NCBI RefSeq assembly: GCF_011752995.1
Contig: NZ_VWWL01000006.1
Location: forward strand, 124,001-188,000
Source: Burkholderia sp. Ax-1724
GTDB taxonomy: Bacteria; Pseudomonadota; Gammaproteobacteria; Burkholderiales; Burkholderiaceae
Direction of reading: 5' to 3'
Length of the DNA stretch: 64,000 nucleotides
Positions 8,714-17,178 of the stretch are shown piece by piece. Positions within the stretch are counted from its first letter, which is position 1. Every line of letters begins with the position of its first letter. The position numbers and the translations under genes were made by a program. The notes under the pieces were generated by a model. It was given only the letters and a program-made list of their open reading frames with translations. It made no database searches and was not told the origin of the DNA.

Positions 8714-8999
8714 TTGTCCGATGCCCTCGGCTTCACACGATCTTTACTTTTGGCCCATGTTCAGGTTAACGGCAGTCCGTGCGTTTGCGCACATAGGAAT
8801 AACCATAGGTTAGATTCGGTCCACTAATTATCTGTTTGAACAGAGCGTTTCAAGCACACGAGGGTTCGATAAACGTTTGCGTTACGCCGTGCACCGTAAC
8901 GGCGCGCACGGCTCGTTACGTTACGCAGCCCTTGCAAAAGACCCACGAAACGTTCCTCGCGACCGCTAACTGCCTTCGCCACAATTCTTTCGATATTCG

Positions 9000-9026
9000 G
9001 CAAAGCCTTATCGCATAAGGCTTTGC
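9000..9026. repeat. Perfect 12-bp inverted repeat upstream of the sigma-54 promoter
   Basis: Arms at 9000-9011 and 9015-9026 (GCAAAGCCTTAT type) are perfect reverse complements with a three-base centre. No U tract follows on either strand, so it is not a normal terminator. Its centre is about 80 bases upstream of the predicted sigma-54 start site, the usual place for an enhancer-binding protein site. Confidence 0.7.
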
Positions 9027-9066
9027 ACCGTTTATTCAAAAAAATCCTCGCATCGCGCATTCGAAA

Positions 9067-9082
9067 TGGCACGGCTCGTGCA
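9067..9082 (+). promoter_or_regulatory. Sigma-54 (RpoN) promoter of the lipoprotein gene
   Basis: TGGCACGGCTCGTGCA matches the sigma-54 consensus TGGCACG-N4-TTGCA at 11 of 12 fixed positions, with the invariant GG and GC ten bases apart. The start site would fall near 9093, about 40 bases before the chosen start codon at 9133. Confidence 0.65.
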
Positions 9083-9132
9083 GAGATAGCCGCGCGGCAA
9101 ACATCCAACAACTGATGCGATACGAGGGCGAC

Positions 9133-10686
9133 ATGACCATTCAAACGACCAACACGACCATTCGGACAACACTGATCGCGGCGAGCATCGCGGCCATGCT
9201 TTCTCTTGGTGCTTGCGGAGGCTCCGGCAGCCTGAGCACGGGCACTGGCGGCAGCGGCAGCAACTCCGCCGGCGGCACGCTTTCGACGACCAACGGCAGC
9301 GGTTCGGCGGGCTCCGGCGGCTCCGGCACGACCCCGACGGGCAGCAACAGCAACCCGAACAACTCGTCCGGCACGAATCCGAGTGGTAACAATACAACGG
9401 TCGCGAATGCGCTCGGCACTGTCGCCGGCAATACCGGTGGCGTGGTCGGCGATGTCGGCGCCACGGTTGCGGGCGTCGGCTCGGTCATCGGTTCGCAGAC
9501 GCTGCCCGGCGTCAGCCCGCAAACGACCAAGGCCGCCGGCGGTGTCGTGCAGGAAGCCGGCAACGCGATCTCGACGCTCGGCAACGGCGTGTCGCAAGGG
9601 CTCGGCCAGCTCGGCACCGGCAACGACGCGATCGGCATGACCGTCGCGAGCGTCGGCGGCGTGGTCGGTCATGTCGGCAACGCGGTCACCGATACGGGCG
9701 ACCTCGTGACGAGTCTCGGCAGCGGCGCGCTCGCTCCGCTCGGCGCCGTCACCACCCCGCTCGGCAATACCGTCAGCACGCTCGGCAATGCGGTGTCGAG
9801 CGGCGCCGGCGTGCTCACGAACGCCCTGTCGACGGGGCCGGTTCAACAGGTCACGCAAACCCTCAGCACCGCGATTACGCCGATCACTTCGGTCGTCGCC
9901 TCGACCACGCAGACGGTCGGCAACGCAACCGGCCTCGGCGCGCCGGTCAACTCGCTGCTCGCGACGCTGGGCAGCGGCCTCGGCAAGGCCGGCACGCTGC
10001 TCTCGTCGACCGGCAACAACGCGGTCACGAGCGCGCTCGGCAAGACGGTCGTCGACACGGGCACCCTGGTCGCGTCAGTCGGTGGTCTCGTCAGCGGCGG
10101 CAGCGGCACGAATCCGCTCGGCGCCATCACGAGCGCGCTCGGTGGCCTGACGGGCGGCCTCACCGGCGGCAGCAGCACCGGCCCGCTCGGCGGCCTGACG
10201 GGCATCCTCGGCGGCACCTCGGGCAGCAGCGGCCCGCTCGGTCCGATCACGGGTCTGCTCTCCGGCCTGACGGGCACGCTCGGCGGCGCAACCGGCACCG
10301 GTGCCGGCGGTCCGCTCGCTCCGGTGACGGGCCTGCTGTCCAGCGTGACGGGCGCGCTCACGGGCGCAACCAGCGGCAGCGGCCCGCTTGCGCCGGTCAC
10401 GGGCCTGCTCTCCAGCGTGACGGGCACGCTCACGAACACGACGGGCGGCAGCAGCGGCCTGCTCGCTCCGGTCACCGGCCTGCTCTCGAGCGTCACGAAT
10501 ACGCTGGGCGGTGCGACGTCGGGCGTCACGACGGCGACGAATTCGGCTGCGACCAGCTCGGCGACGAACCCGGCCGCCGGCATTTCGCTGTCGTCGACGA
10601 CGGGCAAGGGCACGACGGGCAGCAATCCGCTCGCACCGGTGACGTCGCTGCTCGGCAGCGTGCTCGGCGGACTGGGGAAGAAGTAA
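9133..10686 (+). CDS. Low-complexity Gly/Ser/Thr-rich lipoprotein, paralogue 1
   Basis: 517-residue predicted lipoprotein of unknown function. The signal peptide ends in a lipobox LSLGAC with Cys28; a Gly/Ser/Asn-rich tether follows (about 30-90). The middle part is built of short apolar repeats such as VGNAVT and STLGNAVSS. The last third carries four or more copies of a unit like GPLAPVTGLLSSVTGTLT. Proteins of this type are sometimes labelled collagen-like in databases, but no Gly-X-Y collagen periodicity is present. ATG at 9133 was preferred over 9115 because GAGGG lies just upstream. It shares long conserved stretches with the next gene and lies two genes before a TpsB transporter gene on the same strand. 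Confidence 0.8.
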   Translation: MTIQTTNTTIRTTLIAASIAAMLSLGACGGSGSLSTGTGGSGSNSAGGTLSTTNGSGSAGSGGSGTTPTGSNSNPNNSSGTNPSGNNTTVANALGTVAGNTGGVVGDVGATVAGVGSVIGSQTLPGVSPQTTKAAGGVVQEAGNAISTLGNGVSQGLGQLGTGNDAIGMTVASVGGVVGHVGNAVTDTGDLVTSLGSGALAPLGAVTTPLGNTVSTLGNAVSSGAGVLTNALSTGPVQQVTQTLSTAITPITSVVASTTQTVGNATGLGAPVNSLLATLGSGLGKAGTLLSSTGNNAVTSALGKTVVDTGTLVASVGGLVSGGSGTNPLGAITSALGGLTGGLTGGSSTGPLGGLTGILGGTSGSSGPLGPITGLLSGLTGTLGGATGTGAGGPLAPVTGLLSSVTGALTGATSGSGPLAPVTGLLSSVTGTLTNTTGGSSGLLAPVTGLLSSVTNTLGGATSGVTTATNSAATSSATNPAAGISLSSTTGKGTTGSNPLAPVTSLLGSVLGGLGKK

Positions 10687-11076
10687 GCCGCTTGCCTGAA
10701 GAAGGTGGCGCGGCGCACGGCGGTATCCATCGGACGTGATCGCGCCACGCCGTTCGCGACTCGGGCGACTCGGGCGGCGCCCACGGCACGCGCCGAGCCG
10801 TCTCAGAAGTGCGGCGCGAACCGCCGGCCGCATGACAGCCACACGACGACCGCCACGCAGAAACACCCGCGCTTCGGCATCAAGCTTTAACCCCAGGCTT
10901 CAACTCCGGGCCGCGCTTCAAGGCTCGACAAAAGATTCGCCGGGGCCGACCACGGCCCCCGCTTTGCCCGCACCGGGCCGCGCCACCCGGAATGCACGTT
11001 GTGACGGCGCAAGCAATCGCAAGGAATTGCACGAAATCGGCCGTACGCGGCACACGATGAACACGGAGGAGCACCC
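10687..11076 (+). other. Spacer without a recognisable gene
   Basis: About 390 bases between the two lipoprotein genes. Reading frames here have no ribosome-binding site or family character. No clear promoter or terminator was found; GGAGGAG at the right end serves the next gene. Confidence 0.6.
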
Positions 11077-12468
11077 ATGTCCACTCAACGTTTTTTTTCT
11101 CTCCATGCGGCATGCGCGACCGTCTCGTCGTTGCGCGCCCCGCTGATCGCCGTCGCGGTCGCCAGCCTGCTCGCGGCGTGCGGCGGCAGCACAGTCAGCG
11201 CGCCGCCGAGCGCTGCAAACCCCGGTAGCGGCGGCAACTCCGGCACCAATACGCCGGGCACGACCACGACGACGTCCAAAGGCACGAGCGGTCTCGCCAC
11301 CGTTGCCGCGCAAACCACCAGCGATCTCGGCAACACGATCGCATCGCAGACGATCCCGGGCCTGAGCCCGCAGGTCACCCAGGGGGTCGGCAGCTCGGTG
11401 TCGAGCACGAGCGGCACGCTCAATTCGGTCGCCGACGCGCTCAGCAACGGCCTCGGACAGACCGGCACGACGAGCAATCCGGTCGGCACGACGGTCGGCG
11501 GCCTCGGTTCGGTGGTCAGTTCGACGAGCGGTGTCGTGCAAGGCCTGAGCACGGCGGTCAACGGACTCGGCTCCGGCACGCTCGCGCCGCTCTCGCCCGT
11601 GACGACGCCGCTCGCCAGCACGCTCTCGACGGCCGCCACCGCGTTGAACGCGGGCGGCGCGACGCTCGGCAACGTGCTCAACTCGGCGCCGGTGCAGCAG
11701 ATCACCCAGCCGCTCAGCACGGCGATCACGCCGATCGTCACGAGCGCGGGTCTCATCACGCAGACGGTCGGCACGCAGACCGGCCTCGGCGCGCCGCTCG
11801 GCGGCGTGCTCGCGCAGGTCGGCGGCGCGCTCAACACGGCGGGCTCGAAAGTCGGCTCGACAACCGGCAACCCGCTCGGCGCCGACGTCGGCGCGCTCGT
11901 CAGCTCGCTCGGCAACACGGTGACGAACGCGGGCGGCCTCGTCAATCCGAACGGCCCGAACGGCGCGAATCCGATTCCCGGCTTGATCACGAGCCTCGTC
12001 GGCAGCACCAACGTGGTGGTCGCTGGCGGACCGCCCGCCAACGGCAATCCGCTGAGCCCGCTGCAAAGCTCGCTCGCGAGTCTCGGGCTCGGCAGCAATC
12101 CGCTCGGTTCGTTGACGACCCTGCTCGGCGGCTCGCCGCTCGGCTCCCTGACTTCGACGCTGAACGGCACGCCGCTCGGCTCGCTGACGTCGCTGCTCGG
12201 CGGCACGGCCAGCGGCTCGAATCCGCTGACGACGCTCACGGGCACGCTGAGCGGCCTCACGAATATCGGCTCGGGCAGCGGCGGCCAGGCGCTCGCGCCG
12301 GTGACGGCGCTCGTCGGTCAGTTGACCGCGACGCTGACGACCGTGACGAGCTCGGTCGGCGGCCTGAGCACGACGACGGGTTCGAGCAGCTCCACGGGTA
12401 GTTCGGGCAGTGCAACGGGCGGCGTGTCGACGTTGCTCGGCAGCCTGTTGCCGCTCAGCCATAAGTAA
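11077..12468 (+). CDS. Low-complexity Gly/Ser/Thr-rich lipoprotein, paralogue 2
   Basis: 463-residue predicted lipoprotein with lipobox SLLAAC (Cys35) after an N-terminal signal peptide. It is clearly a paralogue of the preceding protein: shared blocks include IASQTIPGLSPQ (versus IGSQTLPGVSPQ), TLAPLSPVTTPL (versus ALAPLGAVTTPL) and PVQQITQPLSTAITPI (versus PVQQVTQTLSTAITPI), in the same order, which points to tandem duplication. The C-terminal part differs, with repeats like NPLGSLTTLLGGSPLGSLT. A GGAGGAG ribosome-binding site precedes the ATG. The Thr/Ser/Gly bias and lipid anchor suggest a surface or periplasmic structural role; the function is unknown. Confidence 0.8.
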   Translation: MSTQRFFSLHAACATVSSLRAPLIAVAVASLLAACGGSTVSAPPSAANPGSGGNSGTNTPGTTTTTSKGTSGLATVAAQTTSDLGNTIASQTIPGLSPQVTQGVGSSVSSTSGTLNSVADALSNGLGQTGTTSNPVGTTVGGLGSVVSSTSGVVQGLSTAVNGLGSGTLAPLSPVTTPLASTLSTAATALNAGGATLGNVLNSAPVQQITQPLSTAITPIVTSAGLITQTVGTQTGLGAPLGGVLAQVGGALNTAGSKVGSTTGNPLGADVGALVSSLGNTVTNAGGLVNPNGPNGANPIPGLITSLVGSTNVVVAGGPPANGNPLSPLQSSLASLGLGSNPLGSLTTLLGGSPLGSLTSTLNGTPLGSLTSLLGGTASGSNPLTTLTGTLSGLTNIGSGSGGQALAPVTALVGQLTATLTTVTSSVGGLSTTTGSSSSTGSSGSATGGVSTLLGSLLPLSHK

Positions 12469-12471
12469 GCC

Positions 12472-12507
12472 GTTCATGCAGACGCTGCAACGGCGTTGCA
12501 GATGAAC
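12472..12507. repeat. Hairpin just after lipoprotein 2 stop
   Basis: Outer arms GTTCAT (12472-12477) and ATGAAC (12502-12507) enclose an inner near-palindrome CTGCAACG/CGTTGCAG. No U tract follows, so termination is uncertain. It may mark the 3' end of the lipoprotein mRNA. The remaining spacer to 12835 shows no gene. Confidence 0.5.
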
Positions 12508-12835
12508 CGTCCGGCAAGATGCGCTCGCGCGCGCTTGCCGGACGACGCATGTCGGGGCGATGCATACGACATCCATATATCGCCATGCTGTGCCTACAGT
12601 AGCGGAATGCAGTAACGAGATGCACGAACGCAATGCAGCAAGCGAAACGCGGCGAAAAAGCATCGCGCGCAGACAGTCGAATTCATAACAGGCGTCACGC
12701 ATGCTCAAGCTCGCCGGGCTCGTGTCGATATATACGTCAGCACGGCAATATGCGTCGAGCCACCTATAAGCGATCGAGACCCGCCCGGCCAGGCGGCACG
12801 CTCGCAACACAAAAATGGCATACGAGGAAAATCCG

Positions 12836-14542
12836 ATGAGATTCGGGTATGGCAGTCAATGGAGTAGATGGACCATCGCGCTCGCGGCCATCGCGGCCAG
12901 CGCGACGCAGATGGAAGCCCATGCGCAATCCCGCCCGGTCGGCGGCAATCCGCTCGATTCTCTGCCGCAGATCAAGGCCCCTGACCGCGGTCCGAACGTG
13001 ACCGTGCAGGTCGCGCCGCAAGCCCCTCAGCTTCAGGAGCTGCTCGCCCGCCATCTGACGCCTTCGAGCGTGAAAGTCGAAGGCGTGAAGTCGATTCCGT
13101 TCGACCTGGTCGCGCAGCGCTTCACACCGCTCGTCGGCAAGGACATCACGATCGGCGAGCTGATCGAAGTGGCCAACGGCGTCACGAAGCTCTATCAGGA
13201 ACGCGGCTTCGCGCTCTCGTTCGCGTTCATCCCGGCGCAGACTTTCGCCGACGGCGTGGTGCGCGTGACGGTCGTCGAAGGTTATGTGTCGGCGGTCAAG
13301 GTCACGGGCAATCCGGGCCGGGCCGAAGACAGGATTCGCGCGATCGCCGATCACATCGTCGCCGACAAGCCGCTGCACCGCGCGACCTTCGAACGCTTTA
13401 CCCAGGTGCTCGGCCTGTTGCCGGGCATCAAGGTCGCCGCCAACGTGCCGCCGCCGCAGAACACCGACGGCGCGACCACGCTCGAACTGAACGTAACGCG
13501 CAAGCCGATCGACTTCAGCGGCGGCCTGAACTTCAATCAGCCCGGCGTGCAGGGCCTGCTGACCGCCACCAGCAACGGGCTGACCGCGCTCGGCGAACAG
13601 CTGAGCGTATCGGCACTGCTGCCCAAGGGCCGCGACAACGTCACCTATCTGGCCGCGCACGCGGGCGTGCCGATCGGCAGCAACGGGCTGACCGGCAACA
13701 TCGACGCGTCGCACTACCGCGGCAATCCCGTCGATACTCCCGGGCTCGCCTCCAACATCACGCGCACGGTCATCAACGACAAGATCGGCGGCTCGCTCGC
13801 CTACCCGCTCCTGCTGAGCAACACGCGCAGCGTGATCGGCACCGCGTCGGTCTATGCCTCGCACAACGAGGACCGCTATCACAACGACGACACCGGCGCG
13901 CAGATCGGCTTGCGCTCGCAGGTGCGCGTGATGCAGTTGCAGGCCGACTACATGGCCGTCGATCCGGGCCAGGTGCGGCGCGCGAGCATCAACGTCGCGA
14001 AGGCGTTCAACATTCTCGGCGCGTCGAAGTCCATCGACTCGAACGTGCCGGGCCCGACCGGCACGAACCCGGCGTCGCTCAACTTCGTGCGAACCGGCGC
14101 GAGCTTCTCGCAGACCAACGAGTGGCCGCTGAAGATCGGCACCTCGGTTTCGCTGACGGGCCAGTACAGCGCGGTATCGCTGCCGACCTCGGAGCAGATC
14201 TCGTTCGGCGCCCAACGTTTTGCGCAGGGCTACGAGCCGGGCGAGGCGGCGGGCGATTCGGGCTGGGGCGCGATCTTCGAAGTCAACCGGCCGATTGCGC
14301 TCGGTTTCACGTATCTGCAATCGTTCACGCCGTATGTGTCGTTCGACATGGCGCGCGTGTATCTGCACGCGGGCACGCCGGCACCGTCGCGCCTGTCGTC
14401 GATCGCGTTCGGCTTCCGCATTACCGATGCGCGCTTCTACAGCCTCGATCTGTCGGTCGCGAAGGCGGTCGGCGACGCGCCGGTGGAAAGCCCGTCGCGC
14501 AGTCCGCGCATCAATGCGACGTTCTCCTACCAGTTGAATTGA
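12836..14542 (+). CDS. ShlB/FhaC/HecB-family (TpsB) outer-membrane transporter
   Basis: 568-residue two-partner-secretion-type transporter. A signal peptide (cleaved near MEAHAQ, about residue 31) is followed by a POTRA domain (about 75-160, with SVKVEGVKSIPF and VVEGYVSAVKVTGN) and a C-terminal beta-barrel ending in NATFSYQLN with a terminal aromatic-containing strand. The L6 loop motif, VRGY in FhaC, reads FAQGYEPGEAAGDSG here: Gly-Tyr is kept but the Arg is Gln. The start at 12836 has GAGG eight bases upstream. No TpsA exoprotein is adjacent; the two lipoproteins upstream are the only co-directional candidates for cargo or partners. Confidence 0.85.
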   Translation: MRFGYGSQWSRWTIALAAIAASATQMEAHAQSRPVGGNPLDSLPQIKAPDRGPNVTVQVAPQAPQLQELLARHLTPSSVKVEGVKSIPFDLVAQRFTPLVGKDITIGELIEVANGVTKLYQERGFALSFAFIPAQTFADGVVRVTVVEGYVSAVKVTGNPGRAEDRIRAIADHIVADKPLHRATFERFTQVLGLLPGIKVAANVPPPQNTDGATTLELNVTRKPIDFSGGLNFNQPGVQGLLTATSNGLTALGEQLSVSALLPKGRDNVTYLAAHAGVPIGSNGLTGNIDASHYRGNPVDTPGLASNITRTVINDKIGGSLAYPLLLSNTRSVIGTASVYASHNEDRYHNDDTGAQIGLRSQVRVMQLQADYMAVDPGQVRRASINVAKAFNILGASKSIDSNVPGPTGTNPASLNFVRTGASFSQTNEWPLKIGTSVSLTGQYSAVSLPTSEQISFGAQRFAQGYEPGEAAGDSGWGAIFEVNRPIALGFTYLQSFTPYVSFDMARVYLHAGTPAPSRLSSIAFGFRITDARFYSLDLSVAKAVGDAPVESPSRSPRINATFSYQLN

Positions 14543-14755
14543 CACGCCTGCGCAAGCATCGGGTACGCGTTGCCGATTAGAAGTCCTACTATCAAACGGC
14601 ATGCGTACTTTCGCGTATTCTGCGCTGACGATGCCAACGGCAACGCGCCGGCATCGTCCCGCATCGCGCCGGCCGGTGGCGCATCAGCCGCCGGCAACGA
14701 TGCTCATAACGCCGCGCGACCACGATCGCGCCGTCTCTCATCAAGGAGGAAGACA

Positions 14756-15241
14756 ATGACGCAATTCACTCAACGCGCCCGCGCGATCGCGCTGCGCACC
14801 GCCCGGCACGCAGCGCTCGCCGGCGCCCTGCTCGCGAGCGCCGTGACGGCGATGGCGCAAACCGATACGCCGGTCGGCACCTGGCAAACGATCGACGATC
14901 ACACCGGCCAGCCGAAGGCACTCGTGCAGATCACCCAGGACGGCAACGGCGAGTTGAGCGGCAAGGTCATCAAGGGGCTCGGCGCGAACGACCAGCCCGA
15001 TCGCCGCTGCACCGAATGCACCGATGCGCGCAAGGACCAGTTGATTCTCGGCATGACGATCGTCGACAGCATGAAGAAGGATGGCGACAGCTGGGATCAC
15101 GGGCAGATTCTCGACCCGGAGAACGGCAAGGTCTACAAGTGCAAGATGCATCTCGAAGACGGCGGCAACAAGCTCGTGGTGCGCGGCTATATTGGCGTCT
15201 CGCTGCTGGGCCGCTCGCAGACGTGGGTGCGCCAGCAGTAA
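14756..15241 (+). CDS. DUF2147 periplasmic protein
   Basis: 161-residue exported protein of the DUF2147 family. The signal peptide ends near TAMAQ (about residue 36). The mature part has the family core GTWQTIDDHTGQPKALVQI, a CTEC cysteine pair around residue 84, WDHGQILDPENGKVYKCKM and GVSLLGRSQTWVR near the end, features of a small beta-rich domain. An AAGGAGGA ribosome-binding site lies seven bases upstream of the ATG. The biochemical role of the family is not established. It ends at a bidirectional terminator shared with the converging gene. Confidence 0.85.
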   Translation: MTQFTQRARAIALRTARHAALAGALLASAVTAMAQTDTPVGTWQTIDDHTGQPKALVQITQDGNGELSGKVIKGLGANDQPDRRCTECTDARKDQLILGMTIVDSMKKDGDSWDHGQILDPENGKVYKCKMHLEDGGNKLVVRGYIGVSLLGRSQTWVRQQ

Positions 15242-15351
15242 GACACGACGCGTAAAGCGCGGCAGCCCGCCCGGCGCCTTGCCTGAACGAATGCGGAGCG
15301 GCAGCGCAGATCGATAGCGCGTTCGTGCGAAAGCGCGGCATACAAAAGAAG

Positions 15352-15384
15352 CGGCCGGCGATGAAAATCGCGCGGCCGTTTTTT
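15352..15384 (+). terminator. Intrinsic terminator after the DUF2147 gene
   Basis: CGGCCG arms (15352-15357 and 15373-15378) with an inner CGAT/ATCG pairing are followed by six T residues. It separates this gene from the converging DUF4096 gene. Confidence 0.8.
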
Positions 15385-15412
15385 ATTGGCGGACGTCCCT
15401 GCGAAATAACAG

Positions 15413-15871
15413 CTATGCGGCCTGCCTGAGCGACGTGCCATAGACGAACGGCGACTCCGGCGACGGCGCGGCGATTGCGGGGCTGCACACGCCGGGCGTC
15501 ACGTGCACCACCGCGGGCGCCTTTGCCGCGGCCTTGCCCTTCTGCGGCACGTTCGCATGCGTGCGCATGCGCGCTTCCATCAGGCGACAGAGTTCCTCGC
15601 TCGACGCACCGAGCAGCAGCCCGGTCACGCGCTTGAGCACGCCGGACTCATACCATGTTTTGAAGCGGCGGTGACAGGTTTGATACGACGGGTATTTGCG
15701 CGGCATCGCGGACCAGGTCGCACCGCTGTACATGACCCACAGCACGCCATTGAGCACCGCGCGCGTATTGGCAAGCGGCCGGCCGCGCAACTCGACGCGC
15801 GGACGCAGTTCGGGCAGTAGCGGCGCGACGCGGCGCCATTCTTCATCGGTAATATCGCGGTACGGATTCAT
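15413..15871 (-). CDS. Stand-alone DUF4096 (IS5-type transposase N-terminal domain) protein A
   Basis: 152-residue protein with the DUF4096 domain found at the N-terminus of IS5-group transposases: ITDEEWRRVAPLLPE, GRPLANTRAVLNGVLWVMYSG, PRKYPSYQTCHRRFKTW. The DDE catalytic domain is absent; instead there is a 60-residue tail rich in Ala, Pro and Lys. No inverted repeats, target duplication or remaining transposase sequence flank it, and GGAGGAAG precedes the ATG, so this looks like an expressed, domesticated DNA-binding protein rather than a broken insertion sequence. A second, similar protein is encoded at 43910-44311. Confidence 0.75.
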   Translation of the reverse strand: MNPYRDITDEEWRRVAPLLPELRPRVELRGRPLANTRAVLNGVLWVMYSGATWSAMPRKYPSYQTCHRRFKTWYESGVLKRVTGLLLGASSEELCRLMEARMRTHANVPQKGKAAAKAPAVVHVTPGVCSPAIAAPSPESPFVYGTSLRQAA

Positions 15872-15991
15872 GCTTCCTCCTTTGTCAGAACTACAACAAA
15901 AGATAGCCAGTCATCCGTTCGCGGAATATAAGACGACTCCGAATCTTGAAATGCGTTGTCCGATAAATCCGGATGCGCGACCGCAGCCGGC

Positions 15992-17089
15992 TTACGTCAG
16001 CGACGTATCGACGATCCGGCGCGGCGTATCGAGATATTCCTTCGACTGCATCTCGACGATGCGCGACACCGTGCGCGTGAATTCGTTAGCCATCGGCCCG
16101 TCGACGTACAACTGCTCCGGCGGCACCGCGGCCGACATCAGCAGCTTGACCTTGTGGTCGTAGAACACGTCGATGAGCCATGTGAAGCGGCGCGCTTCCG
16201 AGGCCATGCGCACCGTCATCTGCGGCACGCCGGAGAGAATCACCGCGTGAAAACGGCTCGCGAGCTCAAGGTAGTCGTTCTGCGAGCGCGGGCCGCCGCA
16301 CAGCGTCGCGAAGTCGAACCAGACGACGCCGTCGGCGCGGCGCAGCGCCTTCAGCTCGCGCTTCTCGATATGCAGCAGCGGGCTTTCGTCGGGCACCGCG
16401 GCAAGCCGCGCGAAAGCGTCGCGCAGCGCCTTGTCGGCGGCGGCGCCGAGCGGCGAGTGATACATCTCGACCTGCGCCAGCGTGCGGCGCCGATAGTCGA
16501 TGCCCGCATCGACGTTGAGCACGTCGAGCCTGTTCTTGATGAGCTCGATCGCGGGCAGCATGCGGTCGCGATGCAGACCGTCCGGATACAGCGTATCGGG
16601 ATCGTAGTTGGACGTCATCACGAACTGCACGCCGTTCTCGAACAGCTTGTCGAGCAGACGGTACAGAATCATCGCGTCGGCGATGTCCGATACGTGGAAT
16701 TCGTCGAAACAGATCAGCCGGTAGCGCTTCGCGATGCGGCGCGCGAGTTCGTCGAGCGGATCGGCCTGGCCTTTCAGTTCTTCGAGTTCGCGATGCACTT
16801 CGCGCATGAACTCGTGGAAATGCAGACGCGTCTTTCGCTGCACCGGCACGATCATGTAGAAACTGTCCATCAGGAAGCTCTTGCCGCGCCCGACGCCGCC
16901 CCACATGTACACGCCGCGCGGTAGATCCGGGTGATTGATCAGCTTCTTGAACGCATTCGAGCGGCGCGACTTGTATTCGACCCACTCTTCATAGCACCGC
17001 TGCAGGCGGTCGACCGCCGCGCGCTGCGCCGGGTCCGATTGATAACCGCGAGTCTGCAGTTCTTTTTCGTAGTATTCGGTGACGTTCAT
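15992..17089 (-). CDS. zapE: ZapE/AFG1-family cell division ATPase
   Basis: 365-residue AFG1-like ATPase, in E. coli a Z-ring-associated ATPase needed under stress. Walker A GGVGRGKS lies at residues 64-71, Walker B RLICFDEFHV about residue 128, followed by the sensor-like VQFVMTSNYDPDTLYPDGLHR. Length is typical of the family. The gene follows odhL after a terminator hairpin, so it may have its own promoter or depend on read-through. Confidence 0.93.
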   Translation of the reverse strand: MNVTEYYEKELQTRGYQSDPAQRAAVDRLQRCYEEWVEYKSRRSNAFKKLINHPDLPRGVYMWGGVGRGKSFLMDSFYMIVPVQRKTRLHFHEFMREVHRELEELKGQADPLDELARRIAKRYRLICFDEFHVSDIADAMILYRLLDKLFENGVQFVMTSNYDPDTLYPDGLHRDRMLPAIELIKNRLDVLNVDAGIDYRRRTLAQVEMYHSPLGAAADKALRDAFARLAAVPDESPLLHIEKRELKALRRADGVVWFDFATLCGGPRSQNDYLELASRFHAVILSGVPQMTVRMASEARRFTWLIDVFYDHKVKLLMSAAVPPEQLYVDGPMANEFTRTVSRIVEMQSKEYLDTPRRIVDTSLT

Positions 17090-17100
17090 CGTGTTGCTGC

Positions 17101-17138
17101 AAAAAAGAAAGGCGGGAGGGAGTGAACCCGCCCGCCTT
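17101..17138 (-). terminator. Intrinsic terminator after odhL
   Basis: On the minus strand an 8-bp stem (17131-17138 with 17109-17116, AAGGCGGG type) is followed by a U-rich run ending in six U residues (17101-17106). It ends the odhA-odhB-odhL transcript just before zapE. Confidence 0.8.
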
Positions 17139-17178
17139 CGGCGATACCAGGATTGCGTTTCGGCTCAGGCGTGCGCGC

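Noticed and set aside
8836..9018. A 60-residue gene upstream of lipoprotein 1
   Set aside because: No ribosome-binding site, no family character, and it runs into the palindrome at 9000-9026.
9133..12468. Collagen-like triple-helix proteins
   Set aside because: Gly is abundant, but there is no regular Gly-X-Y periodicity; repeats are of the type APVTGLLSSVTG.
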